DNA of 64,000 nucleotides from Ramichloridium luteum (GCA_002368545.1 MTSC01000021.1:124001-188000), one strand, 5' to 3'. Positions 46,109 to 57,500 are shown, counted from the stretch's first letter. A program made the numbers and translations. The notes: generated from the letters alone by a model not told the origin.

Positions 46109-47045
46109 GGAAATCTTGCAGGACATGTTGATAAAAGTGGCATGCGGGCTTGAGTTCTTGAATCGAGTTCTGGTGTACTTGTGTCAATTCAGACACCTCC
46201 CCAGACACCGACTCTGGTTGGACATCAGCTCGCAGCACGAGCAAATGTGGCCAGTCGTGAGCTCTTCAAGGAGCCCCTCAACGCGGTCATCACGCCTTGA
46301 TTTTTCTAGCGCACCGATTCTGGCTCTTCGAAATGATCTGGCCGCACTTCCTCGATTGATCGAGAGGGCCTTGCTATTGGGGTCAACCGCAGCGGGTCGC
46401 GGCTGCAACACGCGTCCGCGGGCCGTAACATGTAACTTAGCCCGAGTGTCACATCAAAGCCCAGGTACGGTGGCTTGCTGCCATGCTTCCTGGACTACCG
46501 AAATCCATGGGAGTACGATGGGCTAGGTTCATCACCATCGACGATTTGCTCCGCTTTGTTCGCACGCACTTAACTGACCGGAAAGGATGGATTATTGGAA
46601 AGAAAACACGCGTTGACATTGCCAGCAACTTAGAAGGATGGATTCAATGGAAGGATAGAGATGTCAAAGGGACACGCCTTCCGTCGATGGAGCAAGCGGA
46701 ACAAGTGTACATATCTTCAGTCACATATGTCAAGATTCGCTGAAGGTCTCCGCCGTGGTCCATCCAAATGAGCATTCTCTTCCTGCCGTTCGGATACTCG
46801 TGGCACACCTATCAAGGAAATGCTTGCACGTTGAGAAGGGAGCATGTGAGTGGGTGTCGTGTTTCAGAATTAACAAGGATTAGCAGGTGTTGCTTCATCA
46901 TTCACGCCGTTCACGGCAAGTGCATGACAAACGCACATTCACTCAGAGGCACACAAGCTTACGTCTGCAAACATCTCTGCTTTATTCACTTCGTCCCCAG
47001 TGACTCGTCTCCATCAATCACTCACTCTCCTAACATCAACACAAA
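46109..47045. other. VPS24 3' flank and start of an accessory-looking island
   Basis: No convincing gene. A frame of 86 codons at 46483-46743 shows no recognisable domain. Base composition drifts toward AT compared with the housekeeping block. Confidence 0.45.
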
Positions 47046-47125
47046 CGTCCACATACGTAAGCGTCCACATACGCAAACGTCCACATACGCAAACGTCCAC
47101 AAACGCAAACGTCCACATACGCCAG
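47046..47125. repeat. 16-bp minisatellite, five units
   Basis: Five head-to-tail copies of a unit close to CGTCCACATACGCAAA (starts 47046, 47062, 47078, 47094, 47110). The two central copies are identical and the outer ones differ at one to three positions. The unit length is not a multiple of three, so any frame through it is rotated, which argues against the array being coding. Confidence 0.9.
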
Positions 47126-47145
47126 CTCGATCGAGCTCGAGCTGG
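47120..47145. repeat. Interrupted palindrome beside the minisatellite
   Basis: GCCAGCTCGA and its perfect reverse complement TCGAGCTGGC flank a 6-nt spacer, giving a 10-bp-stem hairpin that begins within the last minisatellite unit. Confidence 0.75.
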
Positions 47146-47189
47146 CGCGCAAGGAGGCACGCCAATGCCTCCCGCCGTGCCAAGAAGGG

Positions 47190-47956
47190 CATGCGGCTCC
47201 CCAGAAGGAAAGGCACGGCCAATAAGGCCAAGCCGGACAAGAAGAAAAAGGCGTCTGCCGCCGACAGAGAAGCCGAAGCAAACGAGAAGCCACAGCGTCC
47301 AGCCAAGAAACCTAAAGCTGCGTTCAATACAGCAGCGACGAGCCAGGCCGCGGCATCGAAGAGCCCGGCATCGAGCAGCCAGACAGCAAAGGCCCCGGCA
47401 TCGAGGACGGCGACAGCGAGCTAGGCTGCGCGATCGCAAAACCAGCCTCACCAATCTGCCCATAGCGAGCCTGCTGCCTGGCAAGAACTTCCCGGCGCCT
47501 TTGACCCCTCATCAAGAATGGTTCGAAAAGGACAGTGAAATAAAGTCCAGGAACGAATACCTGTATCACGAGAAGTATACGTGTCTTGACGAGGAGGTTG
47601 AACCGGTCGACTACAGGGATCTGACACGCTCTTCCCAAACGCTAGTCTGTGCCCAATTCCGCGAGGCAGTGAAGAAGGCTGCTGCCCTGACGCCTCTGGT
47701 GAGATGCCGGGCAGACGATGAATCATTCCAAAGATTCAGTGAGCTTCGAGAGAAGCTCAAGCTTGGTATTCACCCAGGACACCATTCCGCCTTGTCTTTC
47801 CTGGCCATGGACGAATACAAGCGCTGTGAGCAGGCTGCAGCCCAGCTCGCCCACCACATCCTCGGAATGGAGGTGGACCTCGAGCATGAGCATATCAAAG
47901 ATATGCACGCTTTCTTACTGTGGGCGCCACTCCGCACCACCCAGCGAAAGCTATGA
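47190..47956 (+). pseudogene. Lys/Ala-rich hypothetical gene, apparently frame-broken
   Basis: Two stretches that look like real protein lie in different frames. The first (about 47190-47424) is Lys/Ala/Pro-rich, histone-tail-like (A-N-K-A-K-P-D-K-K-K-K-A-S), and stops at TAG 47422. The second (about 47440-47956) is a normal-composition region with L-L-P-G-K-N-F-P-A-P-L-T-P-H-Q-E-W-F, many acidic/aromatic helices and a stop at 47956. Joining them needs a +1 shift near 47400-47440, and no GT...AG intron of usable length was found. A decayed gene or a sequencing indel are both possible. I recognise no family for either part. The right end runs directly into the foldback repeat at 47991. Confidence 0.45.
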
Positions 47957-47966
47957 TTGGGGTTTA

Positions 47967-48005
47967 CAGCGCGGGAGGGCACAGGCTCTCGCTGCTGAGT
48001 GCTAG
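47967..48005. repeat. Direct repeat copy A (partner at 48121-48164)
   Basis: About 40 nt beginning ACAGCGCGGGAGGGCACAGG. It is matched with a few changes by ACAGCGCAGGAGAGCACAGG at 48121, and in part by the right arm of the foldback between them. Three related copies therefore lie in one orientation within 200 bp. Confidence 0.7.
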
Positions 48006-48100
48006 GACAAAGTGAGAATTCGTGCCCTCCTGCGTCGTGGAGTCTCGGGATCACGACGCAGGAGGGCACGAACTCTCACTTTGTCTTAGCAATCAGCAGC
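47991..48100. repeat. Foldback: 49-bp inverted repeat with 12-nt loop
   Basis: The left arm at 47991-48039 and right arm at 48052-48100 are reverse complements at 46 of 49 positions, with the innermost 21 bp perfect and a 12-nt loop (GAGTCTCGGGAT). Transcription through it would give a long hairpin RNA. It could also be a small foldback transposon remnant. No flanking target-site duplication was obvious. Confidence 0.85.
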
Positions 48101-48120
48101 CAATTCCGGAGACTCAGCAC

Positions 48121-48164
48121 ACAGCGCAGGAGAGCACAGGCTCTCGATGTATTTTAGCAATCAG
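48121..48164. repeat. Direct repeat copy B
   Basis: Partner of the repeat at 47967-48005. It shares the start ACAGCGCRGGAGRGCACAGG and CTCTCG, and ends in TTAGCAATCAG, which also closes the right arm of the foldback. Confidence 0.7.
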
Positions 48165-49635
48165 GAACAAGCCCTTACAATTCCGATCGTGGCCCCACGA
48201 ACCTCGTGCCATGAAATTTCTGCTTTCCATTTCGCCTCAAGTAATTGACAGGAGATGCCAGGGGTGCGTGTGCGGTCGCTTCTCGACCATCAGCTTCATT
48301 CCATTCTGTGGTCATGTCAGCGAACGATATGTGCATTTGGAAACGTTCTCTCCCAAGATCAAGGCAGCAGCCTTTCCCAATTGCGTACCCGTCTGCTGCC
48401 GACTCGCGCTCGCCCCGGCTTTGCCGCTTGTCCGGAAGTAATGATGCCGCAATCATCATTGCAAGAGTAAATTGGTCAGACTCGAATACTTCTAGTTACT
48501 CAGGCCTAAGATGGTTGCAACAAATATTCTCGACGGGACTCGCTACAATGCCTGCATGTCCGTTCAGCGGGTTGATGTTGGGCGTCGCGTGTGGGGCGTA
48601 CGGCCTCGGAACTATGTGCAGCATTGAAGGTATGTCATTGGCGATCCACAAGTCTTTCTCAATTTTTATCCTCGCTAGAACAGATGGGCGATACAAGTCC
48701 TCTTTCGCTGCAGCACTGGCGCGACCAAGGCATCTATCTGTCTTATCTATCTCGGTTCGTCTAGCTCGACATTGGATATGGGCGACATGGATATCAAGCA
48801 TTTTGGAATGTGCAGGCTCTGTTCGCAGAGGGTAGTGAGAGCTTCACATGCGCCAAAGGAGACCCGATGACTTGTTTTTTCCTGCGATATCCTCCCCCGG
48901 ATCACGGTACTATGACCTGGATGCAACAGCGAAGCAAAGGCTCATCCTCCAGGCCGTCTTTTGCCTCAATTTGCTATAAGGATACTCCGGTAATAACCGA
49001 TGCGTCAGGCTTCTGACCGAGTTCCTGTAACGTCGCTGGCACTAGTGTTGTACGATCGGTATCCCTGTTGATGATCACATGTGACATGCAAACAAGCTGG
49101 TCACTGCTGCTACCGTGAGGTGCCAGCTCGGAACATTGCTTCAACCTCGATGCTAGAGAGCGTACAGTATCTTCATATATGATTGTTTTCGGAGGTGTCA
49201 ATGCGCTAGGCTGGTAGGCAGTCTCGTCTCCTTGTGGGGTCGTCGTCGCAGCCTGCTCTCCCACTTTCGACTCGTGTGATATCGCATCGGGTCGTCCAGA
49301 AGGTCGTGCTCCAAGGAAGATACACGGGGTGATCGCGATTCTGGTGAACGCCAGCTCAAGTAGGTAGTATTGGACTTCTTTAGTTCAACAAGAGCTGCAG
49401 GCAATGTGCGTTCAGCTTACACAACCTCAGCCGCACGATTGAAACCTTGGCAATGGCTGGCGGCTTGACAAGACACACCTATGTCACAGATTCTCCATGC
49501 TTCGAAAATGAAGTTTGAAAATGCTACGATGGCTCTCTTTTGGCCATTTCCGGACCGCGACTCCTTCTGTGGGGACGAAATCATGCGCTTTGCATATGCA
49601 TAGAGCTCCAAGCACATCTTCATGAGGTGGCTGGA
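48165..49635. other. Accessory spacer, possible gene remnants
   Basis: Short protein-like runs appear (for example around 48790-48990, with D-L-D-A-T-A-K-Q-R-L-I in one frame), but stops and frame changes break them and no family could be named. Old gene fragments are possible, but I call none. Confidence 0.35.
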
Positions 49636-51811
49636 ATGGCTGCTCCACCTTCCGACGTCATTCAGGCGGGTATCAGACGGGAAGACCTACAGGAAGAAGA
49701 GTACAATGACTATGAGCCGAGCATTGAATCCACGACATCCGATGAGAATTTGTTGGCACCGGAGATAGATGTTTACGGCACCGACGATTCAATCGGACCT
49801 AATTGGACCGCAAGGATACCTGATCTGCTCTCTGTCGGCGCCTACTCGAGCCAGGAGCCGTCATTGGGCGAGGAGCGTGCCCACGAGACCCAGGCCATTT
49901 ATGGCGACCCTCTCCGGCTGCAGCACGCGCACGACGACTTCGACGGCCCACGCTTCCGGCTGCTGCAGCTGGCGCCCAGCGGACCGCAGGCGGGGCAGGT
50001 CTGCGGCGACCTGATCGTCCGGCACTTGTTTGACTCGCCGCCGTACACCGCCCTCTCCTACGCATGGGGGACGGGGCCGCGCTCCCAATCGATCCTGCTG
50101 GGCCGTCGGCGCCGGCCGTTTCCTGTCTCCGCGCACCTCTACGCCGCCCTCGAACGACTGCGGCGCGTCACGGAGCCTGTGACCGTGTGGGTGGACGCTG
50201 TGTGCATCAATCAAGATAACTTCGTGGAGCGAGCGACGCAGGTGCAGATCATGGCGCAGATCTTTGGCGAGGCTCAGCAGGTCTCCATCTGGCTCGGACC
50301 GCATCCGCAAGACGCTGCCGACGGCGGTAGCATTCCAGACCGGGAGCTCTTTTGGCAGCTCTGTCAGCAGCCGAATGCTTGGTGGAGACGCCTGTGGATT
50401 CTCCAGGAATGCGCGTACGCTCGTACATGCCCCGTGGTGCTCCTCGGCAACGATGAAATCCCTCTCGCGGAGTTCATCACGCGGTGGGAAGCCGTGGTTG
50501 AAGAGTTTGCCGGGGTTCCCAGACCCGCCGCCGCGGTTCCCGGAGATAAGATCTTGACCGACCAGGGACGAGGCGCGGCTCTCAACTCCGACCTGGAGTT
50601 TATACGGATGCCGTACCAGGCCTGGAAGGCGCAAGTGGACACGAATCGGCATCGAATGCCGCTATTGCAGCGCCTGCGCGAGACCTTCGGACGCGAATGC
50701 ACGGTCCCGCATGATCGAGTCTACTCCCTTCTGAGCTTGGTCGATGAAACCGAAGTGAGCCAGATCGTTCCGGATTATCGCAAGCCATATGACGACGTCG
50801 TCACCGAAGTTGAGGCGATCTTGGCATCTGACCCAGCATGGGACTCTACGATTGATTCCTTCCTCCTCGGTCGGGACGGTGATGATCCGCCGGGAGCTCC
50901 AGCAGGAAGAAGGGACCCACCAAGAGCTACAGCAGAAGAGAATGATCCACCAGTACTTACAGTACAGGGCGACCCGCCGGTACTCGCAGAGGAGGATGAC
51001 CCGCCGGGACTGACAGGTCTCCCCGCGGTGATAACGGCTTTACAGAGACGAGCGAGGGCGGGCATTGGCAGCGCGGTAGTGTCAACTCAGATTGGTCAGC
51101 AAGCTGAGTCTCTTCCCACAACCGCGGTCCTTGAAGCCGTCATTGGTGGCGATGTGTCGGAGGTCCAGGCTGTATTTTTCAAGCGGGGAGCAGGCTCGGG
51201 CACTCAAGATGGCTTCGGAGAGCTTGCGCTGCATTACGCGGCATACAAGGGAAACGCAGAGATTGTAAGGGTGTTGCTCGAACATGAAGCCAATCTGAAT
51301 ATCTGGAGAGACTCAAAAGACAGAGCGCTGGCAATCGCTTTGCTCTTGGGTTACACAAAGATTGCAGAGATGTTGCTTGCATGTGGAGCAAAGGTGAACG
51401 GAGGATATCATGCTGGCGTGGCGGCCACATGAGATATCCCCTTTCGTCAATGAGTGTTCCCAGAGAAGACCGAGGATTTGAGTGCGGATGTGGATGCGTC
51501 GAAGTGTGGTGCCGCATTCATCGAAGCATGCTTCCAAAACAACAAGAGGGTTGTGCAGACGCTACGTGCGCAAAGATGGTGATGTTCAACACGATACAGA
51601 AATCGATGCACACGGCGAGAGATATGGCGCAGCCCTGATTGCAGCATGCAGAGGTGACGTCGAGGAGATCGGGCAAATGCTTTTGGGCGACGAAGTAGAT
51701 TTGAAGGTAGGAGGATTGGGATGTGAATCGGCACTGGACGCGGCTTGGCTGAAGGGACGCGAATGGATCGTCCAAGTGCTCAGTGCCAATGGAGCAAACG
51801 TGCAGTTGTAG
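49636..51811 (+). pseudogene. HET-domain protein with ankyrin repeats, 3' end broken
   Basis: ATG 49636 opens a 598-codon frame to TGA 51430-51432. HET domains trigger heterokaryon-incompatibility cell death, and HET-ankyrin fusions are common in filamentous fungi. Seen here: Y-T-A-L-S-Y-A-W-G at 137-145, V-W-V-D-A-V-C-I-N-Q-D at 184-194, W-W-R-R-L-W-I-L-Q-E-C-A at 249-260, then a linker with five D-P-P motifs (about 416-460), and ankyrin-like repeats from about 485 (L-H-Y-A-A-Y-K-G-N-A-E-I-V, C-G-A-K-V-N). Ankyrin text continues past the stop: in the same frame from about 51463 (C-G-A-A-F-I-E-A-C), then shifted to the next frame from about 51563 to TAG 51811. The first break could be a 72-nt intron (51394-51465). 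The second has no splice solution. The 598-aa product may still be functional, so 'pseudogene' refers to the tail. Confidence 0.75.
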
Positions 51812-53208
51812 GGCTTTTCGCGTTGATTCCACTTCAGCAATAATGTGAGGCCGGTCTAGCTGTCCAAGCCTCGACTATGTATACGGAACTTGAGAGCAAT
51901 GATGATAATACTGTAATAGTGGTTGTTGCTATCGATTGGTCAAGCCGACCGCGCCGAGGGCAGGTCGCCCGACATTCCGCCAAGTGCAGCCCCTCGAGCG
52001 AACTTTAGCCACCAGAAGACTTCGACGTGCCGTTTCGGCGTCCAGAACTTCGCAGCGCAAAGTCAAACACCGCCAGGTAATTTCCCACTGGCCCCGACCG
52101 AGTCCCGAAGGGGATACTGCGTACACTGTTGTTGCGCGCACCCTGCTAGACCCGAAGCGCGTTGCCAACAGTTATCACACAATCGCACGCGGGCGACCGT
52201 GGTGGTACCCCTGTGCAAAACGTGACAGCCCGGCCGGCCTGCTTCTGCGTTACTTTTCCCTGGCCAGCCGGTGTGTTGACATTGTCTGTGCTGGTGGTCG
52301 GGGGTGGTTTGCTGGCGGGGAGTTCCGCCCCCATTTCGGCTGCCATCTCTTCGCAGCGGGTCCGCATGGAGCAGCATGGCGTCCCTCGCGCTGGTTTGTG
52401 GCGTGCCGCCGCGCCGAACGCACGCAGAGACCCGGTTTGACAGGTTCCTCGCGGCGAAGACGGAGAGAATACGAATCAATATTCTGGCAGCGGGCGATAG
52501 TGGGCGCTCGCGTCGTGATCCCCAACTCTATCTTCGTCCCCGCCCAGCCAGAAGCGTCGTGTGCGCGGCCGCGCGCAAGATGCCGTGAAGTCGGTGCGGA
52601 GAGCGGCCGGCGTGGTCACTGGCGGGAAACTCTCGTCGCTGTGCCTGTGAGAACTTAATTAATGGAGTGAAGAGGGGGCGGGCAGATTGTCCTGTCTGTA
52701 CCTATCTTGGTGTGCGCGACTACTGCAGGAACCGTGCCCTGCGGTACCTGGATTGTATACCACCACCACCTGCACCGCACCTGCTGCTGCTTGCTGCCAC
52801 TGCTGCTGCAGGCACATGCACACACGGCAGCACTCGCTCGCTCGCTCGCCCGTCCGCCTGTCTTCCTGTCGTTCGCCGTGTCGTTCACTCTGTCAACCAT
52901 CATTCCTTCCCACACACGCATACACGCATACACACTAATCTAATTATCGTCTCCTGTCATTCCCGGCAGTGGCTTGCTCTCGCTCACTCTCCCAATCTCT
53001 CGTCACCCACTCACTATCGTCGACGCGCATCTTCATGGCCTCCACTCGTTAAGGCCTCCTTCGCACACCTTCGACACTTGGATCGTGCGCCATTGCTTTT
53101 GCCGATCACACCAACCTCGCCGGCTTGTACTCGAAACACTGTGCAGTAGAAAGAGAAATACAAAAGCACCAACCCCAAAGGAAACCCGAACGACCAATCT
53201 TCTCCACA
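51812..53208. other. Spacer and promoter of the Cys-rich membrane protein gene
   Basis: 1.4 kb. Long overlapping frames at 51936-52658 have Arg/Ala/Gly composition typical of chance frames in GC-rich DNA. From about 52.75 kb the plus strand becomes pyrimidine-rich (CTG/CCA runs, then a C/T-rich leader), which fits the promoter and 5' UTR of the gene at 53209. Confidence 0.5.
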
Positions 53209-54587
53209 ATGCGCCTCGCGCAGACCCTTGCCGTCGCCGCGACACTGCTCGGCCTCGCAGCAGCCCAATCGCAACAACAAACCTGCTACTATCCCGACGG
53301 CTCCGTCGCCGCGAATGACCGCGCCTGCCCGTTTTCTGCCGCCTGCTGCGGCGCGACAGCTTACTGCATGGACCACGGTCTCTGCTTACACGGTGCCATT
53401 CTGAGCCGGTCGAGTTGTACGGATAAGACGTGGCAGAATGGCACGTGTCCGGGGTATTGCAAGTCTGGTGAGTGGAGAGTGAGATGTCTGGAGACGGAGG
53501 TTGGGACTGGAATGTGGAAGGGGTGAAAGGAATGGAAGCGGCAGAAACGCGAGGAAAGACTTCTGAGGTCGAGGAAGGGAAACAGAAGGATATGAGAGCG
53601 AAGACGAATGGGAAAACATGAGACACTGACCATGATTCCCCCTCAGACTCACCAAGCGGCGCTAGCAGCATCACGCCCTGCGCGACCTCCGGCGACACCA
53701 GCACCTTCGCCTGCGGCATCGGCAACAACGTCTGCGGCAGCTCCGACACCTTCGCGATCAGCGGCGACGTCTCGTTCGTGCTGCGACCCGCCCAGATCGC
53801 CGCGCTCGTCGGCGGCGCCATCAGCCAAGCGCCTGCGGCGAGCTCCACGAACTCGACCTCTTCCAACTCGACCTCCGGCGGCACCTTCACCGCCGCGGCC
53901 CTGATCGGCGTTGCCGCGGGAATGGGCGTCCCCATGATCATCGCGATCGGCATCGCTATCTGGATGTGGCATAAAACCCGCGAGACCAAGCCGCGGCTGA
54001 TGTACCCGTTGCCGGACGAGAACAAATCCGAGTTTTCCTTCCGCCCCCCGCCGCCCATGAGTCCCGGCTACCCGCCCTCCCCGGGCTCCGTGCACTCGGC
54101 CTACAGCGGCGTCAGCGCCGTCCACAACGGTGTGCCGGAGCAAGCGAAGACGATGAGCATGCGCACAGCCTCCGTCGCCGCGACCTCGACCGCACTGGTC
54201 AACAACGCCGGCCTCGGCGCGAACGGCGGCCGCGCGACGCCAATCCAACTGCAACCCGTCCCGACCGACCGCTACAAATCACCTCCACCGCACGCCTCCC
54301 CGCGCTCCGCGGCCGCCTATCAGAAGAACAACCCCGCCGGCCTCATCGGCAGCCCGGTATCCCCACAGGCGCAGTTCCGCGGCGGCCCCGCCGTGCGCAC
54401 CCTCGGCGGCGCGCAGCAGCATGTGCACAGTAATGTCGTCGAGCTGGATTCCCGCGGGATCACGCCGAAGCGGCATGAACTTGGTCCGGGCAATGGCAGT
54501 GATGCGATGTCGGTGCAGTCGTCGTCGGTGCAGTCGGCGCGGTCGGCGACGAGGGGGCAGGTGCGGGAGGTGATCCTGTCGCGGTGA
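53209..54587 (+). CDS. Cys-rich single-pass membrane protein, cell-surface sensor-like architecture (399 aa)
   Basis: Exons 53209-53467 and 53647-54587, with a 179-nt intron (GTGAGT...CCCTCAG). Splicing gives K-S-D-S-P-S-G and keeps the frame. Residues 1-20 are a signal peptide (M-R-L-A-Q-T-L-A-V-A-A-T-L-L-G-L-A-A-A). The ectodomain (about 21-165) has twelve Cys, including C-C-G and C-P-G-Y-C, then a Ser/Thr/Asn-rich stalk with N-glycosylation sites. One membrane helix lies near 168-195 (A-A-A-L-I-G-V-A-A-G-M ... I-G-I-A-I-W-M-W) followed by basic H-K-T-R. The cytosolic tail of about 200 residues is Pro/Ser/Ala-rich and disordered. This layout is common in ascomycete surface proteins and resembles Wsc/Mid2-like sensors in plan only, since I see no WSC domain signature. 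The ligand and role are unknown. Confidence 0.8.
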
Positions 54588-57500
54588 TGAGAGAGAGCGC
54601 GCACGCTTGCCTTCGACGGCGTGTTTCTTCCTCTGCTTTTTGTTCTTCATGCGTTCCGAGCGCGGCGTTTTTTTGTTATGGTTCTGTGAGGGCTTGTGGG
54701 AAAGACATCGGCCTTGAGCATCCTGTGTAGAGGGAGGAAACCGGGCATCTCAGTGACCAGATCATGTTTTCTTGGTTGTACATCTGCTTGCTTGTTTGAT
54801 TTGTACGTGCGTAGAGAGGATTGGATATGTTGATATGAACCCAAAATAGCAAAAGAATTCGATAGCGTGTACGACGTTATTCTTACTGCTGTGTGTGCTT
54901 GTTGTTGGCACTCTGGAAGTGGCCGTGATCGCGGGACACGCGTGAAAATGAAGTCTGCATGAGTTGGCGCTAGTGAAGAATAGAATCGTGGCCTTCGAAA
55001 AGATCGACTGGTCCTGGACGATGTTTCGCTATGCTCTTGCTTCTGATAAGAGCCGACCGCACATCCCGCGGCGCGACAGATGGTATCGTGATCCGCACAG
55101 TCTCGTCTGTAGTGTCATCAGCCACCTCCGAGTCTACTCCCATTTCGACCTGGCTTGGTCTCATGCGATTCAACTCGTTTGGCATCTGGGTTCCTCGTCA
55201 AAGGTTGCGACGAGCTCGCGTGGATCGCAGGGAGAGAGAAGACTGCGAACTTGTGCTCCCAGGGGCTGTCACGACCCCCCATTCCTGGGGACCTGAAACG
55301 AACAATGGTTTGTCCCATGCGTGCCGTGGAATGTAGGGCCGGTCGGGGAGTCGGGTCCGACACGGACCCTGTCAACCATTCGGAATGTTCACCAGCTTCC
55401 TCCGTGCCAACGGGGATTTCCGCATGACAACCATAGCGCTGATCCTTTGGTGGTTTTGTGATGATAAATTGATAATAGGAAAGACTTGTCTAGACGCGTG
55501 TAACTATGGCAAAAGCATGCATGGTCGGCGCAGCTGAACAATTGATCGACTGATTGATTACAGACGACTGATGGCACAGTTCGTCGTTGCTGCGCCACAC
55601 GACCGCGTTTCATGACGCCACAAATTTACCGATCACCTGGGGATGCCTGCGCCACAGCTTGCAAACGGATTTGCTCAGCATCTCGATGTGAACAAATTTG
55701 CCATTGCACATCACCGCCGCAATTGTGGCTGTAGCGATGCGATCGCGTATGTTCTCAGCTGTCATCATCGTCGTCGTCGTCGTACGGCACAGAGTCGCAG
55801 CAGTGGCGCGCGGATGTTGTCCAATCAGCGCCCGCGCGCCGGAAAAATGGGCAGAATTGACAGCGTGTCGCTCACGCGAGATCTGGCAGAGGCGCGATTA
55901 GCTTTGGAGCACACTGCGGCGTGATAGCACGTCGCTAGCTGGATTAGTATCTGAGTCGAACCCAGAACGCGTGAACGGTATCGAGAATCCTTCGTTTGCG
56001 TGCGCGCATCAAAGCCTGCGCCAGCGAACGACGTCATCGCTTTCGTCTCGTATCTCCTCGCTTGAGATCATGGAAGGGAGATCCAAGGTCCGCGGCGCCA
56101 CTGATGCCGTTGTGCATGTTCGAGAGAACACGACATTGTGTCAATTACGAGAACAAAAAAGTAGATCACCATTGTCTGTCAGTCTAGGAACCACGACGAG
56201 GTGAAGTTGCTCAGGCCAAAGGCATAAGCATTTCTGCGACAAGGCCGTCAAGAGATCGCCAAGGGCTGGAATTTTTGGGGGCCATGAGCTTATTACCCGA
56301 CAACTGCTGCACCGGTCGTTTCTTTGCGACCGGATATTTCTCAGTGCTTGTTGTCTCAGGGTCTTAGCATCATCTAGTCTCTTGAAATGGACCAAAGATG
56401 GACACAAGGGCATTGCCTCGCCTAGAATTTCTCTTGTTGATGGGTAGGAGGAGCGGGCGCGCCACGTTTGCTTCGTCGTCATCACCAGCCTATGGGAAGA
56501 GTCCGTCACCTACGTACGTTACTTCGGCGCAGTCGCACGAGTGCTATGCGTGTTGCCAGGACCTGTTCATGAAGCAGGATTTCTTGTCATCCACCCGCGT
56601 GGCGCTTTCACCGCGTCGTCATCGATCAAAGCGTTGCGCATCACAAGCCTATAAGTGATGACAGGATAGTGCAGCGCTGGCATGTTGCGCTGGATTGCAT
56701 TACCTGCATGCGCTTGCGAGGGACTGGCAGCATCATCGTGGCTGGCGTAGTGTAATAACATGCAGAGGCATGCATAATACTGATCATGAAACCCGCAGTG
56801 ATTCTGCTCAGGCGTAAGGGAAACTCGGCCAGTCGAGCGCCCGGCCGCGGCGCAAGTGGCTTCTGGGCCGCGGCCGATGCACTGCACGCAACGTGGTACG
56901 CAACCGCGCAGTAGATGAGGTTCCGGGGGCGCGGCGGGGAAGAGTGAATGGGCTTGCGGTCTGTAGCCGGTCGCCAGACATTCCGCGCCCATCGCGATCT
57001 CGCTGGCCAACTTTTGCGGCCTGTGATTTGGAGGACATTTGCATTGAAATTGTCAAGCGAGCTGGGCGTGTAGCCTAAGGGTGCGTGGTGCCAATGAGAA
57101 GATTCGCCAAGGACTTTAGGCGGAGATCGGCGCCAAAGGGGGAGCAGCGCTGGGCGAGCTTGTCCCTTCGTGCTGTGCTCCAAACCGGGCCAATCTGCGG
57201 AGAGGGTGGAATGCGTTCACCCGTGCTTTGGTTTGTCGAGCCATCATCGTCTCCCCTGGAGAAATGCAATAGCATCATACTGTCACTCTCTCTCACAGCA
57301 CTGCCAATCCGGTTTCCGCGCGCCGGGTGGCTTTGGTTCTGCTTACCTGGTAGACTCTTCTTCTTTTCTGTTCTGATTCCTAATATTTCTTCATCTTCGC
57401 CTGCAATTCTCGATTTCATTCTCCGCCCGACACACGGCTCCCTCCGATTGGCACAGCGGACCTCCGACTTCTTTGTGTTCTTTTGCACAGCCACGATTAG

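Noticed and set aside
49540..49635. Extension of the HET protein upstream of ATG 49636
   Set aside because: The frame is open but has no ATG upstream; the first in-frame ATG is 49636.
51936..52658. 240-codon plus-strand frame
   Set aside because: Arg/Ala/Gly composition of a chance frame in GC-rich DNA; no motif.
55940..55990. tRNA-like T-arm (GGGTTCGACTC on the minus strand)
   Set aside because: The stem pairs only with a non-canonical loop, and no matching acceptor or D arm exists.
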